The notes under the pieces are model-generated. The model saw nothing but the letters and a program-made list of their open reading frames with translations. It was not told the origin of the DNA and searched no databases. Below, piece after piece: positions 19,884 to 32,372 of a DNA stretch of 64,000 nucleotides (within the stretch, counting starts at the first letter, position 1; the number at the start of each line of letters is the position of its first letter). Source of the DNA: Heloderma charlesbogerti (lineage: Eukaryota; Chordata; Lepidosauria; Squamata; Helodermatidae); assembly GCA_026122225.1 (NCBI GenBank), contig JANEZZ010001867.1, forward strand, positions 62,001 through 126,000, in the 5' to 3' direction. Both the position numbers and the translations under genes were made by a program.

Positions 19884-22433
19884 TAGCCAATTTCTGTAAA
19901 TAGAGCACCCAATCTATAACATCCTGAAACAAGCAACTTTAGCTCTTCACTTCATATTTAAGTGTTCCATCACTTTAATACTATTCCCATCTTTTCCTGT
20001 CCTTATGATGTAAGTTACGCACTTCCTTGCTCTTGAATGGTCCTCATTCTACTAGTATCCATAGTTAAAATAATGTCCTCCTTCCTAAACCACAAAAAAA
20101 TAAACAAAATCAAGCTATTTTTCCTCCAGACAGACTCCATTCTAATCAATAATCATTTCTCTTTGGTTCTCACCATACACTACAGCACATGCAGTATATT
20201 TCCTGAATATGGAGTGTCTAACAATTTTTCCAATCAATCCTTTCTACAATCAATTCCTCAATAATCAATATATCTCATTCCCCAGACAAATCAAAATACA
20301 TTTCCTTTCCTCAGACAAAATCAATTTTCCTTAGTGAAACTCATTCATTCATGCATACACTTAAATATTGTCAAAACTGCTATAACATGACCCAGGTCCA
20401 AGAGGCTCTTGCTGCACAGACAAATATAACTTTCTACATTCAGAGAAAACACATTTGATTTTATCATCTAATTCTAACCTCAACATAACCCCCACATATT
20501 TCCTATTTAGGAATCCTAGAAGGGGATTATGGAACGGATCCAGAGCACATAGCCCATTGCAATCAATGTGAAAAGTCAGTCATGACTATCTGAAATCACA
20601 TCAATTTCAATGGCACCTGAGTGTAACTAGCATGGTCTGGATCCACCCCAAAAGTATTAAAATAAAGAGCTAGGAGTGGGGAAAAAACTGAGGTTCAGGT
20701 ATATGCTGAAGAGAAAGATAAGAAACAGGTTTTATCATGCTTCTGTTAGATCATGCTGAAACCTCTTGTTATTACTAGAAGTATCCCCCCCCCCTTTCAC
20801 TCTGACCTGTTCTATTTATTAAGGCTCTTCAGCCAACTTGGCTTCCCCAGCAACCTACTTCCATTGATTTCCTGTTTATTTTCTTATAGATTCCTCCTAC
20901 CTTTGACTTGACTGTTCTTCACATGATGCCTCATGATATTTCAAGAATTATCCCCTCTGTGGGCTTCTCATGCTAGACCCTTTGGTAGTAGTTAATTCTG
21001 CAGCAACCAGTCACGCAACACAACTGCTTGCAGATAGCCCAGTTACAAAGATCCTGGGAAGACAATATGCTCTTGTAGTTACTTCAATTTATAAATCTTA
21101 TGGAGAACTAGTAGAAATGCAGCCCAGAAAACTGCAAAAGTATTCCTCCTGCATGTATTGAACAGATGATTGGCAGGAAGGGGCAAAGAGAGGACTGCAT
21201 ATTTACAGTGGGGGCCTCTACGGTCATAGCAATGACATGAAGGTTACACAGTTGCACATTTACAGCATTAGGATAAGTGGGGCTCAGGGAGGGGCAAAGT
21301 TGCAGGTCATCCACCTTGTGTCACCTAGGGCAGGAGGTATGGAGTGTGGTTTGTCCTTTTTAAAAATCTACATGGCTCTTTGTTTCTCCATTGGTTCCAA
21401 TGGCAGGAGGGAATAGGTATGGCAGCTCTGGGTTGGCATAGAAAGGGGGTGTTCATGGGGCCTCTTTGGTGAATGAAGGGGCTTTGAATCCAGTGTATCC
21501 ATGGCCACCAGTGTTCCACTCCTGCCCAACACCCATTTTATCAGGCCTGCCACCAACTGGAACACTGCAGGTGGAATATTTAGGCCTGCCAAGCTTTCCA
21601 CAGGCATGCCTGGGGTCTGCAGGCCAGATGTGCCTCCCCCTCCATCAACAGAGTTCATCTCTGCCATTCCAGCTCTGATGTAGCACCATTCAGAGAAGCA
21701 TTGTATGTAGGACATGGCCATCTGGCTGCTTAGAGGAGTGCCTTCTACTGTGACAAATGTTTTAAAATAAAAGACTGCCTCCACTTGTACTTTTCCAGAA
21801 AGCACTCAATACTGCCCTCTCTCAAAAATACATTTCATGATTTTTCACCCTGCTCCTGAAAATGGTTTGTTCTTTAAACACTGCCCTGCCCCCACCCCTC
21901 TGGTCCCTCCAAACCTCCTCAAATTCTTCTGAAAAAGTCAAACTTTCAGTCCGGTTTTAATGGTTTGTTCAAACCACAGGTTTTAAACAAACCAAGATGG
22001 TTTGATATCCTGGTGAACACAGGGTCCTTCACTGACAGCCACCCACCTAGCCTAGCAAGCCACAACTGCCAAGTCTAGGCATAGCAACAAACTGAGGAGT
22101 ATTGGTAGCCGGGAACATAAACTTTATTCATTTATGTTGTAACAGAGATTCAGTAGAGTTATCTGGCTTTCACTAAAAATAGATACAGCATCATAGGAAT
22201 TGTTAAACTATATATTTGACTTTAACAACACAATAGAGGCCTAGAGCCTCTAACTACAATCTGCCATCTTAACAGTAACACCCATCTACAAGGGGTTCAT
22301 CTTCCCACAATGCATCTAGGAGGCAGATGGCCTCTCCTACAAATAATAATTCTTCATTCATCACAGTCAGTTTCATGCACTTTACCACACTTGATACACT
22401 TTTTTTATGTGCCACCTTTTAGGACAAAGGTGC
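19884..22433. other. No gene recognised
   Basis: Non-coding, AT-rich to about 21300, then slightly more GC-rich. A 145-residue minus frame (21368-21805) has no recognisable motif. I see no nameable repeat. Confidence 0.45.
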
Positions 22434-22777
22434 TATGGTGGCCATGTGTCCCTTTTTTCTTTTCTTTTTTACAGAGGACAGTACTCTGTTTGAAGGACTA
22501 CCAGAGGACCATCCTCTATTTGAAGGACTGTCCTGTTCAGGTCCAGTTTAAAGACAAAGAACCATAAGAACTGTTGCCCATCAAGAGCTAGCACCTGGAT
22601 GGCAGGCTGAGCAGGCCGGCACACAGGTCTCCTGATCACAGTTGTCCACACCATGGCGAGATAAACTGTATTTCTATTTAAATTCTGATAATTATTTCTA
22701 AATTTGCATCTATACATATAAATTAGCATCTGCAAATTGGTGTCCTCTTTTTTGGCGGTTCTTAAGTGGACGCCCTA
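22434..22777 (-). mobile_element. Repeat with GGAC/GTCC ends, copy 1
   Basis: Left end TATGGTGGCCATGTGTCCC and right end GTGGACGCCCTA face each other. Inside are AGAGGACAGTACTCTG-type segments and AGATGCAAATTTA. The same internal sequence is found inverted at 56521-57714. The ends resemble hAT MITEs whose termini read AGGGTGGCCA, but no TSD match is found. Confidence 0.5.
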
Positions 22778-22984
22778 CATAGGCCTTACAATGTAGCTTT
22801 AAATCCCACACTCCCACATGAAGGGGAGGAGAAAAGTGTGAGCCCAAAGCTCATCCAGCCTCTTTCATATAACAAACCATGAATTTGTTTGTTTGTTTTG
22901 TTACTTCTGAATGGGGATAAGTCCATACAGGATACCCTAGTCCCAGACAGCTAATATCTTGGATATGGGAGATCTTAACCTATG

Positions 22985-23427
22985 AGAAGGATCAGCAAAT
23001 GAAAATCTGTGCATGGACCATCCACACTGGATTTGTGCTATGCCCTGCAGACCAGTTACTAACAAAATTTATTTCATTAGACAATCGTTAACATGCGCTT
23101 CTATTAATGTGATTTATTTAATTGAATGTAAAAACAAATGGATGTTGTATGCAATATGTAGGGAAAACTACAACAGACCTGTGTACAAGATTCCATAACC
23201 ACACATCTGCAATTCTTACCAAAAACAAAACACAAAACCTGGAGCAGCCTGTTGCAAGACATTTTGACTAACGTTCACATAGTCTCTCGAATTTACAGTT
23301 GCTTCCAATAGAATAAACAAAAGACAATGACATGCTTAACAAAAGGGAAAATTTCTGGATCTATAGTCTCAGAACTCTTAGTCCCAGTGGCCTTAATCTG
23401 GAGGACAATTCATAAGCATTATACAAC
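22985..23427 (+). pseudogene. Penelope-like element, GIY-YIG endonuclease end
   Basis: The plus-strand translation shows CRPVTNKIYFIRQSLTC, followed by a degenerate GIY-YIG core (VIYLIECK and a YAI in place of YVG). Further frames give KPGAACCKTF-like, then a segment ending LNLEDNS before a stop at about 23412. This order matches the C-terminal endonuclease of Penelope-like retroelements. Frameshifts and stops separate the blocks, so it is dead. The reverse transcriptase is absent. Confidence 0.7.
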
Positions 23428-24685
23428 TCATACCTTGGGGTTTTTTTTCTCCTAAGGAACTTTTTCTCTCCAGAGCCCCATCTACATGGGGCTTTTACTC
23501 TGGTTCTACTCAACTCCCAAATTGATAGTGTCAGAGGATGTACACTGGTCTTTGTAGCTAGCCCAGCATTTCTTGCCCTAAATCCTTTTTTTTTTTTTCA
23601 AACTCATTTTGTGTCAGATTTTCCTGTCACAGTGGCTTCAGTGCTGTTTGGGAGTCCATGTCACCTCAGCTGGCTTTGCCGCAGGCTGGTGGAAACAGCA
23701 CTGATTGGCAGAAGGGAAAGTAGTGTGGGGCAGGGGCATGGGGAGAGCAGAGGGGTAAACATGTCTACCTGGAAGTAACCCATTGCCTTCAATTCCACTT
23801 TGCTGAGTACAGGAGCAGCCCGGTTGCTTTGAAACTGCACGGTTGTGAACATGGACTCAGTCGCTGCCTCTCACTTCAAATAATCATCAAGCTTGGGAGT
23901 GGGGGTTGGGGGGACGGGGACCAACCCTGCTGGTTTGAAACTGTGCAGCTACAAAGAAAGGAGCAGAGCTGAGAAATGGTGGACACCTGTTGATTCCAAG
24001 CTGCACAGCTAAGAAAGGTTCGATGCCAGAATGGATAATTTTGATGAACAGGTACTCAGAAGCACTTCATTGAGCCTGTGTTTTGGGGGCGGGGGGAAGC
24101 CTGTTGATTGGGCAGTTAATATACATCAAAATCAACAGGCTAGTCACTCTCTCTCCTCACTGGCTCTGCATTCTCTGCCCTCAGCGCCTCTTGCACTCCC
24201 GCTCATTCTGCTCAGTCTCCAGGCAGCCGCGGCTTCCTGCTTGCTTCCCCACCTCATAAATGTGTATGTGTATGTGGGGTATGTCATGAACATCTACTTG
24301 TAAGCAAGTTTTCCATTGTATGTCATTGAACACATAAGGGAGGGGGAGCAAGCCACCACTCATTGGCTGCCCCGCACCTATGCACTTACTGACATTCATT
24401 TCCACTTGCGGTGGGACTCACCCACCCCACCCCGACTAATGAGGCTTTAGTTCCCTTATACACCACAAAAGCGGAGGAATACAGCACTGTGTGTACTGTG
24501 GAAAGACCTAATTCAATTCTGTGAAAATGAGGATTTTGCCCAAATGGCTTCACAAAGCGTTTCCATTTAGATTGGCCCCAGGCAATCCAAACTGCCACTC
24601 CTGATATCCATTTAACAGTACAGCTACTGATGAGGGCAGAAGCTGAAATGTTTAGCTTAAATATATTTTTTGAAAACTTGGTGTT

Positions 24686-24686
<1 letters not shown>
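23428..24686. other. No gene recognised
   Basis: Non-coding. It contains a poly-T tract at 23587-23599. No repeat is named. Confidence 0.5.
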
Positions 24687-24688
<2 letters not shown>

Positions 24689-24745
<57 letters not shown>

Positions 24746-24746
24746 C
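24689..24746. repeat. (CT)n(CA)n microsatellite
   Basis: About 17 CT units directly followed by about 10 CA units. Confidence 0.95.
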
Positions 24747-25560
24747 ATTGAACCAATAGGGTTTTCATGTTGTAATTGTGGGGAGGATTTCAGCAGTTTT
24801 TGAGATGACAATATAGACCAGGCAACATTAATAGCATGGTATTCAGAGAACTGAGAGCATGGGTTTCAAGAAGCCAGACTGATTTTTTTTTTCCCCTTTT
24901 ACTAACTGTATTTCCAGCACAGAGACAGGATGCCACAGGTACTTGTTATTTCTTTGAGCCCACTTTCTAAGGAGATATACTTCAAGGAAGCTCATAAAAG
25001 GTAACTATTGAACCCTTTAAAGCTGTGAAAAGGATTCTCTCAGAAACTGAAAAGATCAAAGTTAATCCTCAGAAGACACATACCAAAGCCCTTTTCAAAT
25101 TCCCTTTGGTAGAAAGTTGTTTGACAACTTCTTAATCTAATGAAACCATACAACTTCAGCTCCCAAACTATAGATACAGAAAGCTTGTGAACGCTTCTGG
25201 GGGAACATGTCTATATCTTTTTCTCCTTTCTGCCCCCCGCAAAGATGATCCCAAAGATGATGGAAATGGACATGTGTACATCCCTTCCCACAAAATGTGT
25301 CCCCTGAAATAATTCAGGTACTCCAGAAACCAGAATTAATGGGAAAAATGGGGGGAGGGATCACTGTGTTTTATAAATATTTATTGTATTTATATATACA
25401 TGTATATTTATGTATAAAGAAAATTAATTAAGAATGACATTTTTGGGGTGACATTTTTACATCTAACAAACAAAACCTAAGACTTGTTTACATTGCTGGC
25501 TCCAAGTTTTTGTAGGACCTTGGGCAAGACACCCTCAGTGGGGCCCCTGCTCGGTGAGTC
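24747..25560. other. No gene recognised
   Basis: AT-rich non-coding DNA with a TATA-rich tract at 25372-25420. Confidence 0.5.
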
Positions 25561-25905
25561 ATAACAACATAAGAACATAAGAAATGCCATGCTGGATCAG
25601 ACCAAGGGTCCATCTAGTGCAGCATTCTGTTCACACAGTGGCCAACCAGCTGTCAACCGGGAACCCACAAGCAGGACATGAGTGCAACAGCACCCTCCTG
25701 CCCATGTTCCCCAGCAACTGGTGTACATAGGCATACTGCCTCTGATGCTGGAGGTAGCATAGAGCCATCAGGACTAGCAGCCATTGACAGCCTTCTCCTC
25801 TGGAAGGCTAATCCCCTTCTAAAGCCATCCAAATGGGTGGCCATCACGATCACTACAACCACAGCTTGAGGTAGCGAATTCCATAGTTTGACTATGTGCC
25901 TACCT
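25561..25905 (-). mobile_element. CR1 3' region, antisense
   Basis: It begins AACATAAGAACATAAGAAAT, then TGCTGGATCAGACCAAGGGT and GGCCAACCAGCTG. This is the reverse complement of the CR1 terminus seen at 10619. It extends about 250 bases further into the 3' UTR (GGCATACTGCCTCTGATGCT, ACTAGCAGCCATTGACAGCC). Confidence 0.85.
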
Positions 25906-26620
25906 TCTCACCACCATTGCCTCCAGCTGCTATTGCTCCTCACCTGCTTTGTCCGCACTGCTACCACTTGCTTGCTTGACAGGCAGAGAGCCAGTGAGGA
26001 AGCAAGCAATGGTGCCTCTGGCTCCTGCTTCTGCCCACCACCGTTGCTTGGGCCAGAGCAAGAGGCAAGTGGACAAGCAGGTTGTAATGGTGAGGAGGAG
26101 GAGCAACTCCAGGGAGCTCTTGTCACTGGGCTCCTTCTGGGGTTTGGGCCCTTGCCATCAAGGGCCCTGCCATACCTACCCTTGATGCTGGCCCTGCATG
26201 TTTATAGGACAAAATAGAGGGAAGCACAGAGGAAACACAAGCAAATCCACACATGGGATAGAATGTTGGGGTTTGGAAATTCCACTGCCCCCTCATACAC
26301 TCTTGAATATGAATGTGGGGGTGGTGAAGGTCTCCAGTAGCAGTCAAATTTTCAGCTATTGCCCCATCTGCCAACATTCTGAAAGCAGAAGCTTCCCTTT
26401 TCAACACACCTTTTCAGGCTTACTTTTTCAGCAGAGTACACCCTATAAACCCTAGTAACAATTTCTCATTTCTGGTAGCGCTCTATGTCATTCCCCCCAC
26501 TCCCCCCGACCCCTGGCCTGCTCAATATAGTCTGTCATGGCTGGATCACAGAATCATACTTTTGGCTAACCTTCACCAGATGGTACATTAGCTCTTGATA
26601 TCTTTTGTACATATATATAA
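25906..26620. other. No gene recognised
   Basis: Non-coding, with Ser/Pro-rich chance frames of about 100 residues on both strands around 25890-26217. No family is recognised. Confidence 0.4.
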
Positions 26621-26631
26621 CAGCCAGTGTG

Positions 26632-26863
26632 GTGTAGTGGCTAGAGTGTTGGGCTGGGAGTTGGGAGATCTGGGTTCTAATCTCCACTCAGACATGGAAG
26701 CTCACTGGGGGACTTTTGTCCAGTCAATGCCACTCAACCCAACCTACCTCACAGGGTTGTTGTTGTGAGGATAAAATGGAGAGGAGGCGGATTATGTACA
26801 ACACCTCGGGTTCCTTAAAGAGGAAAAAAGGCAGGATATAAATTTAATAAATAAATAAATAAA
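26632..26863 (+). mobile_element. Sauria-type tRNA-derived SINE
   Basis: The head GCCAGTGTGGTGTAGTGGCT contains the RNA polymerase III A box, and GGGTTCTAATC at about 26672 is the B box. The middle has CTACCTCACAGGGTTGTTGT, and the end has GGCAGGATATAAAT followed by an (AATA)n tail. This is the layout of Sauria SINEs, which are mobilised by BovB-type LINEs. It is a strong indication of a squamate genome. Confidence 0.9.
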
Positions 26864-27011
26864 ATATACCCACAATTATATGTGGGGGAATGAAACATTA
26901 GCATGGAATGAATAGTGCTGGCTTGATTGTAGCAGGTGGGAAAAAACCTAAAGATACAAAAATCACCATGAAGGAGCAAATAAATGCTGGTTGCTTCCAT
27001 GTACAGCCCAT

Positions 27012-28771
27012 TGCGAGTGGAGATGGGTCAAAGAAGACGCAGACAACAAGCTTGGGTTGAAAATTGGGCCACATTTTATTGAAATATTTGCAAAGGGGTA
27101 ACTAGGACAGGCATCTAACTATGTCAGCGGCTATCTGACACTTCTTGGGCGAAAACACACCCAGCCTGAGGGGTGGCGGTGATCTCGCCATCCCTCCGGA
27201 CTGCCCCTTCTGGGGGAGGTAGACCTTCCGGTGTCATCCCCAACCCGGTGCCGCACAACACCTGGGTGAGTGAGTAGGGTTGGTCTTAGGGTTGGCGGAG
27301 AATTTCTCCCCGAAACTTCGGGGGGCCGAGCGCCAACGTGTTCAGCCCCCTGAACACGTTTTGGGGAGAAATCCTCTGAACCCCCCGCACCCCGCACCCC
27401 CCCCGGGATGGGACTTACCTTCACCGAATGTCCCTCCCGGCGGCGGGTCCGGCTGGCGGTTCAGCGGGTGTTCGAGTGGGGCGGGAGCGGCAGCCGGTCT
27501 TTCGACCGGCTGCCGCCGCCGCCATTGCAATAAAAGAAAAAAAAACACCCCCTGATAGGCTACGTGACGATTCACATAGCCTATCACGGCTAGATTTGCA
27601 AAGTCACGTAGATTTGCAAAGTCACGATTCACGTAGCCTATCACGGGTGACTTAAAAAAAAAATAAAGTGTGTACGGATAATGGCGGCCCCCATAGGGAG
27701 CCGCCATTCCCGTTCCTTATTTGGTCGCTGTAGTCTACGTAAAGATTTACGTAGACTACGGTGAAAATAAGGGCAATGCTATTTGCGTTGCCCTTATTTT
27801 TGCCGTAGTCTACGTAAACATTTATGTAGACTACAGCGACTAAATAAGGAACGCGAATGGCGGCTCCCTATGGGGGCCGCCATTAGTGTACGTGCTTTTT
27901 TTTTTTTTTTTAAGTCACCCGTGATAGGCTACGTGACGATTGACGTAGCCTATCACAGCTGACTTTGCAGATCTAGCCATGATAGGCTACGTGAATCGTC
28001 ACGTAGCCTATCAGGGGGCGTTTAAAAAAAAAAAAAAAAACTTCCGCGTTCGCGGCCGGGCGAGGCGGGAAGCCTCCTCCCCGGCCTGAATTTCGGCCGG
28101 GGCGAGGCAGGAAGCCTCCCCTCTGGCCTGAATTTCGGCCGGGGCGAGGTGGGAAGCCTCCCCCCCTGGCCTGAACTTTGCGGGGGGAGCAGCGAAACGC
28201 CTCCCCTCCACCGCGAATGTCCTTCGAGGACAGGTAAGGGACTTTCGTCCACCCCTAGCTTGGTCTCCCAGGCAACCCTTATCCCCCCACCGAGCCGCAC
28301 AACCCATTCGGGGGGCCTCAGGCGTCACCTGTCACCATAAGGTGCCTCTGCACGCACACCATCCCTACTCCCTTTCCTGTTTTGCCCGTCCTAGCCACCA
28401 AGTGGAATGTGACCAATGATATAGACCGTATTCCTGTATAGGACACACCCACCCCAACTAACAGTGTGATGTAGGCGAAAAAGACCCACAGTCCTAGGCC
28501 AATCGGACTGTGAGCCAAAAAAATGCCTGCATGGCTCCCGAAGGGGCAACCGGCAAAAATCCACACTGCTTTAGGGAGGGTGGGAGGGAGCTGTGACGCG
28601 CCAAAGAGCTGAGATTGGGAGGGGGAGCTGAGTTTAAGGCAGCTCAACATGCCCCTCCCTGCATGGTGGTGCCACTGGGGTGCACCAATCAGAGGCCCCT
28701 ACGTCTTGTCACCCCACCCGTCCGCAATGCCCCCCCCCTTTTAGCCAGACAAGCTGGCGCCGGGTAGGGCA
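27012..28771 (-). mobile_element. LTR-like repeat, copy 1 (filled by a hAT element)
   Basis: On the minus strand it starts TGCCCTACCC and ends CTCGCA. Without the inserted element (27287-28257) and one TSD it is about 780 bases long, against 777 for copy 2. The polyadenylation signal lies near the 3' end (TTTATT on the plus strand at about 27076). ATTGG boxes occur in the 5' half. I call it a probable solo LTR of an endogenous retroelement; no internal gag/pol sequence adjoins it. A clear TSD was not found. Confidence 0.6.
27287..28257 (+). mobile_element. Poly-palindromic hAT-like element, complete
   Basis: The X end is TAGGGTTGGCGGAGAATTTC. The Y end has CAG|GTAAGG at about 28230-28237 and a terminus ACCCCTA. 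Flanks gttggtct (27279-27286) and cttggtct (28259-28266) form the TSD, with one extra base at 28258. The unoccupied site is present in the other LTR copy (35148-35155, reverse strand), which fixes the boundaries. Palindromes include AGCCGGTCTTTCGACCGGCT (about 27493), 27549-27590, 27720-27837 (two TACGTA cores around a GGGCAA / TTGCCC palindrome), 27916-27957 and 27975-28013. Near the Y end are tandem GGCCTGAATTTCGGCC blocks (about 28080-28180). Confidence 0.93.
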
Positions 28772-30208
28772 TATTCATTCCGTCATATTCACATGCAGTT
28801 GTGGCACTGTGGCTGCATTGGTGGGAATCTGATTGCATGAATCAGCCCCCAAAGAGCTATATTTTCCTGTGCTTCCCTTGGATATAGGGATTAGGGATGT
28901 CTGAGAAATTTGTTCTTTTATAAAAACAAACCTAATCTGCACCTCTTAGATTAATGTGTGCATCAGATCTTAGTTACCCACCAGCTTTTGCACTTCCCAA
29001 ATGTTCCAACTGGGATTTATGTTTACTGGTGATTTCTTCTCAAACCACCTTTCTAGAAGTATGACAGGTTCGCATTCCCTATCTGCTAAAAATCTGGTGT
29101 GGGTCAACAGAAGTGACTGTCTTGACTCCAGGTTGTGCTGACTTCCAACATGTGCAAACAGCCATTTAGAACGGAAAAGAATGCTTTCATTAGAGAACGT
29201 AATGTACACACACCCCGTTCATATTTAATGCAAGAATAGAAAGAAAGACTTACACAGAAACTGCCAGCAAAGCCTCCTAACCTCAAAACCCCTTCAAAGG
29301 AGCATGAAGAAGGACTCTCTGAGTCTAGATAAAAGATAGAGCCTCACCCATAAGGTGAAACTTCCTTTTATACCCTTAAACCTATGCCAGCTATTATGCC
29401 TATTACTATAGTTGGAAATTATTATGCTTTAACCTTGCTGATTGGTTAGCATGAGGTGGTCTAGCTCTTTCTAAGCCCCTTACTCTAAAACTGAGTGCCA
29501 CCCATCTGTATTGCTGATGACAACTTGTTTATTCTAAAGTTCTTTAAAAAGTCCTCAACTGCTCCTCAAGCATCCTGTGGCTGTACCTTGGAATTGTCAG
29601 CTGTTCAGCTGGAATAACAACCACAAACTATCCCAGTATAGGTCTTTCTTTTTCAAGGTTGAAATGACTCTGCTACCTAATAACTGCTTCCCAAAATACA
29701 CTTTGGCTCAAAGTAGGCCCATAAAACCAAACCTTGGTTCTCTTAGCTTTCCCCCTATACCTATTTATACTATTCTCCTATTTGTAAGGAAAATCTTATG
29801 GCAGGTTCATATAGGCTTTTTCTTTAGATAAGCTCTGTTACATTGTCATTTCAGCTTCTTATACAACATAGCGCTTGCTTGCCTCAAAAATATATATTAG
29901 CATAAATTCAGATATGCTTATTTTGAGAGAAAATATGCTTTGAAATTTCTGATCAAATATTGTGTTCTCTCTTACGTTTATGTAAAATTTTCTGTCCTGT
30001 TGTATTTGCTGACTTTATTATAATGTGGTAATTTTACTGTTTTTATTGTATTATTATTTTAATGTCTATTTCTACACTGCCCTGATATCTGTAAGGATGA
30101 AGGGTGGTTTAAAAATGTTTCAATAACTAAAAGTAATTAACAAATATAAGATACATTTGGGGTACATATTTTGAGAGAACGAATAAGTATTAATGCACTT
30201 TTGAACCC
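28772..30208. other. No gene; possible hAT-like terminus
   Basis: TAGGGATGTCTGAGAAATTT at about 28893 resembles a hAT-like MITE start, without a partner end. The rest is AT-rich non-coding DNA. Confidence 0.4.
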
Positions 30209-30525
30209 TTAAATGGCTTGAGTATTTGAAGAGCTCAGAAAGGATATGAGTGCAATAGCACCCTTATGCTCCTGTTCCTCAGCAACTGCTATACAGAGGC
30301 ATACTGAATACAATATTGGAGGTAATGTATAGCCATCATGGCTAGTAACCATTGATAGCCTCATCCTCCATGAATTTGCCATTCCCCTTTTAATGCCATC
30401 CATGTTGGATGGCACATCACTACATTTTTTGGTAGTGAAATCCATAGTTTAACTATCTACTGTGTGAAGAAATATTTCCTTTTATCTGTCCTGAATCTCC
30501 ACCATTCATCTTCATGGGATGACTA
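30209..30525 (-). mobile_element. CR1 3' region, antisense, older
   Basis: This is a diverged relative of 25678-25905: ATGAGTGCAATAGCACCCTT, then CAGAGGCATACTGAATACAA and GCTAGTAACCATTGATAGCC. The terminal block is missing. Confidence 0.75.
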
Positions 30526-31190
30526 CAAATTACAGGATTGAGGGATAGGAAGAGGGCATTACAAGACTGCCTACTCATGTACTAACCTGTTCACTGCATA
30601 AGATCTGGGTGGAGAGGCCCTTCTCTGTATCCCACATATGGCAGAACCAGGGGTGGCAAAAGTGTCAGCTTTCTCAGTGGCCCCACATAGACTGTGAAAT
30701 ACTTTTCCCAATGAAGCTTAGATGGTCTCCTCTTTAACCATTTTCAACCAATACCTCCTTTCTTCATGGGAGACTTTGGCGGAAACTACACTCACAGCTT
30801 GCCAAATTTCCGAAGAGTTTCTGCTCCCTTTGGTGCACATGACGTTCATGCTATTTCATTTTTGAGCTGCAAATTTTCTTTGACCTGCTATTGTATTCAT
30901 TTCCCTACAGTAATATACAACTAGAAGAGACTGCTCCTCTAGTGCAAACCACCCACTTTAACACAGTAAATATTCTCCCATTGAACAGTATGAACCAAGA
31001 TTATGCTTTTGAGGAAGCACTGAAATGGGGAAATGGAGTGAGTGTGAATTACCACGTTTTAATATGATTAGATTAACAGTGATATTGTACTGACTTCATT
31101 CCAAATGGACTCAAGGTGTAGATTGGGCCTCTCTGAGTTCCACCAAGGCTTCCTTATTCCAGCATGATTTTGTCCTGCAGGGGAGATAGT
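30526..31190. other. No gene recognised
   Basis: Non-coding. A GAGGCCCTTCTCTG-like piece near 30614 may be a trace of an L2 3' end. Confidence 0.4.
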
Positions 31191-31278
31191 GGCCTAAATG
31201 CAATGCAGAATTAGGCATGCTTAAATCCATTGCTTTCAAAGACTTCAAGCATGCCTAACTCTGGGTTGGATTTAGGCC
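31191..31278. mobile_element. Short palindromic MITE
   Basis: GGCCTAAATGCAATGCAGAA and TTAGGCATGC pair with GCATGCCTAA and TTGGATTTAGGCC. A related half lies at about 13471-13500. Confidence 0.65.
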
Positions 31279-32372
31279 AACATTTTTTGTCTGTTGTCAT
31301 GGCTTCCTCCATTGTATTTTGCTTGATTTTGTGATTTTATAGTATTGTTGTGATTTAAATGGTTGTAAGCCACTCTGAGCGATATGTATGCACTAGAGGG
31401 GTAGAATAGAAATTCTCATATAAAAACAGACACATGGTTGTCTGTTACCTATCCAAAAGACAGGATGAAACAGACATGGGTGAATACATGCAAAAGTGAA
31501 CTGATTCACCCATCCCTAATACAGATTAAGCTTTGTCTCTATATAAAAGAAGGATGTTTCCTGAATTTAAGATTTTGATCCCTTCCCAATAACTTAATCT
31601 TAAAGGAATGTTTTACATACAGGGCAATGAATGAAGCATCATTCATTCACTTGGATCTTTACACAGGTAACAACAACCTCTTTTACAGATAATTTATATG
31701 TATCTTTTTTTTAAACCTTTTAATCTCGAGCCATTATCGCAAGGTCCTCTGCATATAAAAGGCTGTCTAGCATTCCAATTAGTAATTAAAAATGGTTAGA
31801 AGAGGTCTCATTAGAGGTATTTTGCCATTTTGAGTTTCTCTGTAAACTTGAAATTGTTGGGGGCTGCATTTTCCATAGAGGAATAGCAATGAACATTATA
31901 GTGTGAAACTGATTAAAGAAAGGTTAATGGAGGAATAATCTTAAAAATGGCAATTCAACATTGAAAAGGATATGATCCGACCTGATTTTACAATGTCATT
32001 TTTGTGTATTTTTAGGGATAATTTTTGTGGATTTTTAAGGACACTTTATTTGTGGATTTAGGTTTGATTTTGGCCTCTCTTAAAGGAATACCAACACAGG
32101 AGCAGTAGTGTATTGCGCTCTACTACTGAACCAAAAGTTAATTCCAAACTATATTTTTTATATAAACAAACCACACAGAATTGCTGCACCACTCACCCAT
32201 TCTAGTCCCAAATCAAATCTCCTTCCTGTTTCCTGTGCTGTTAAACATCTACCAGAAAACAGTGCCTCAGCTCTGTTATATACAGATGCTTCTATACCTA
32301 AGAAGAGCATAACCCATATTCAGGCATACAGTTCTTCATGCAATTACATTTGCAAACATGCAAGTACGATTA
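31279..32372. other. No gene; isolated hAT-like right end
   Basis: GATTCACCCATCCCTA at about 31503-31518 looks like the right terminus of a TAGGGATG-type MITE whose left part is not recognised. The remainder is AT-rich non-coding DNA. Confidence 0.35.

Noticed and set aside
24386..24811. 141-residue minus-strand frame
   Set aside because: Its centre is the (CT)n(CA)n microsatellite read as RERERE and CVCVCV. No other evidence of coding.
26632..26705. tRNA gene
   Set aside because: The A and B boxes belong to the tRNA-derived head of a SINE. The cloverleaf is degenerate and followed by a SINE body and tail.
27012..28771. Complete endogenous retrovirus
   Set aside because: Only two LTR-like repeats in opposite orientation are present, with no gag, pol or env sequence between or next to them.
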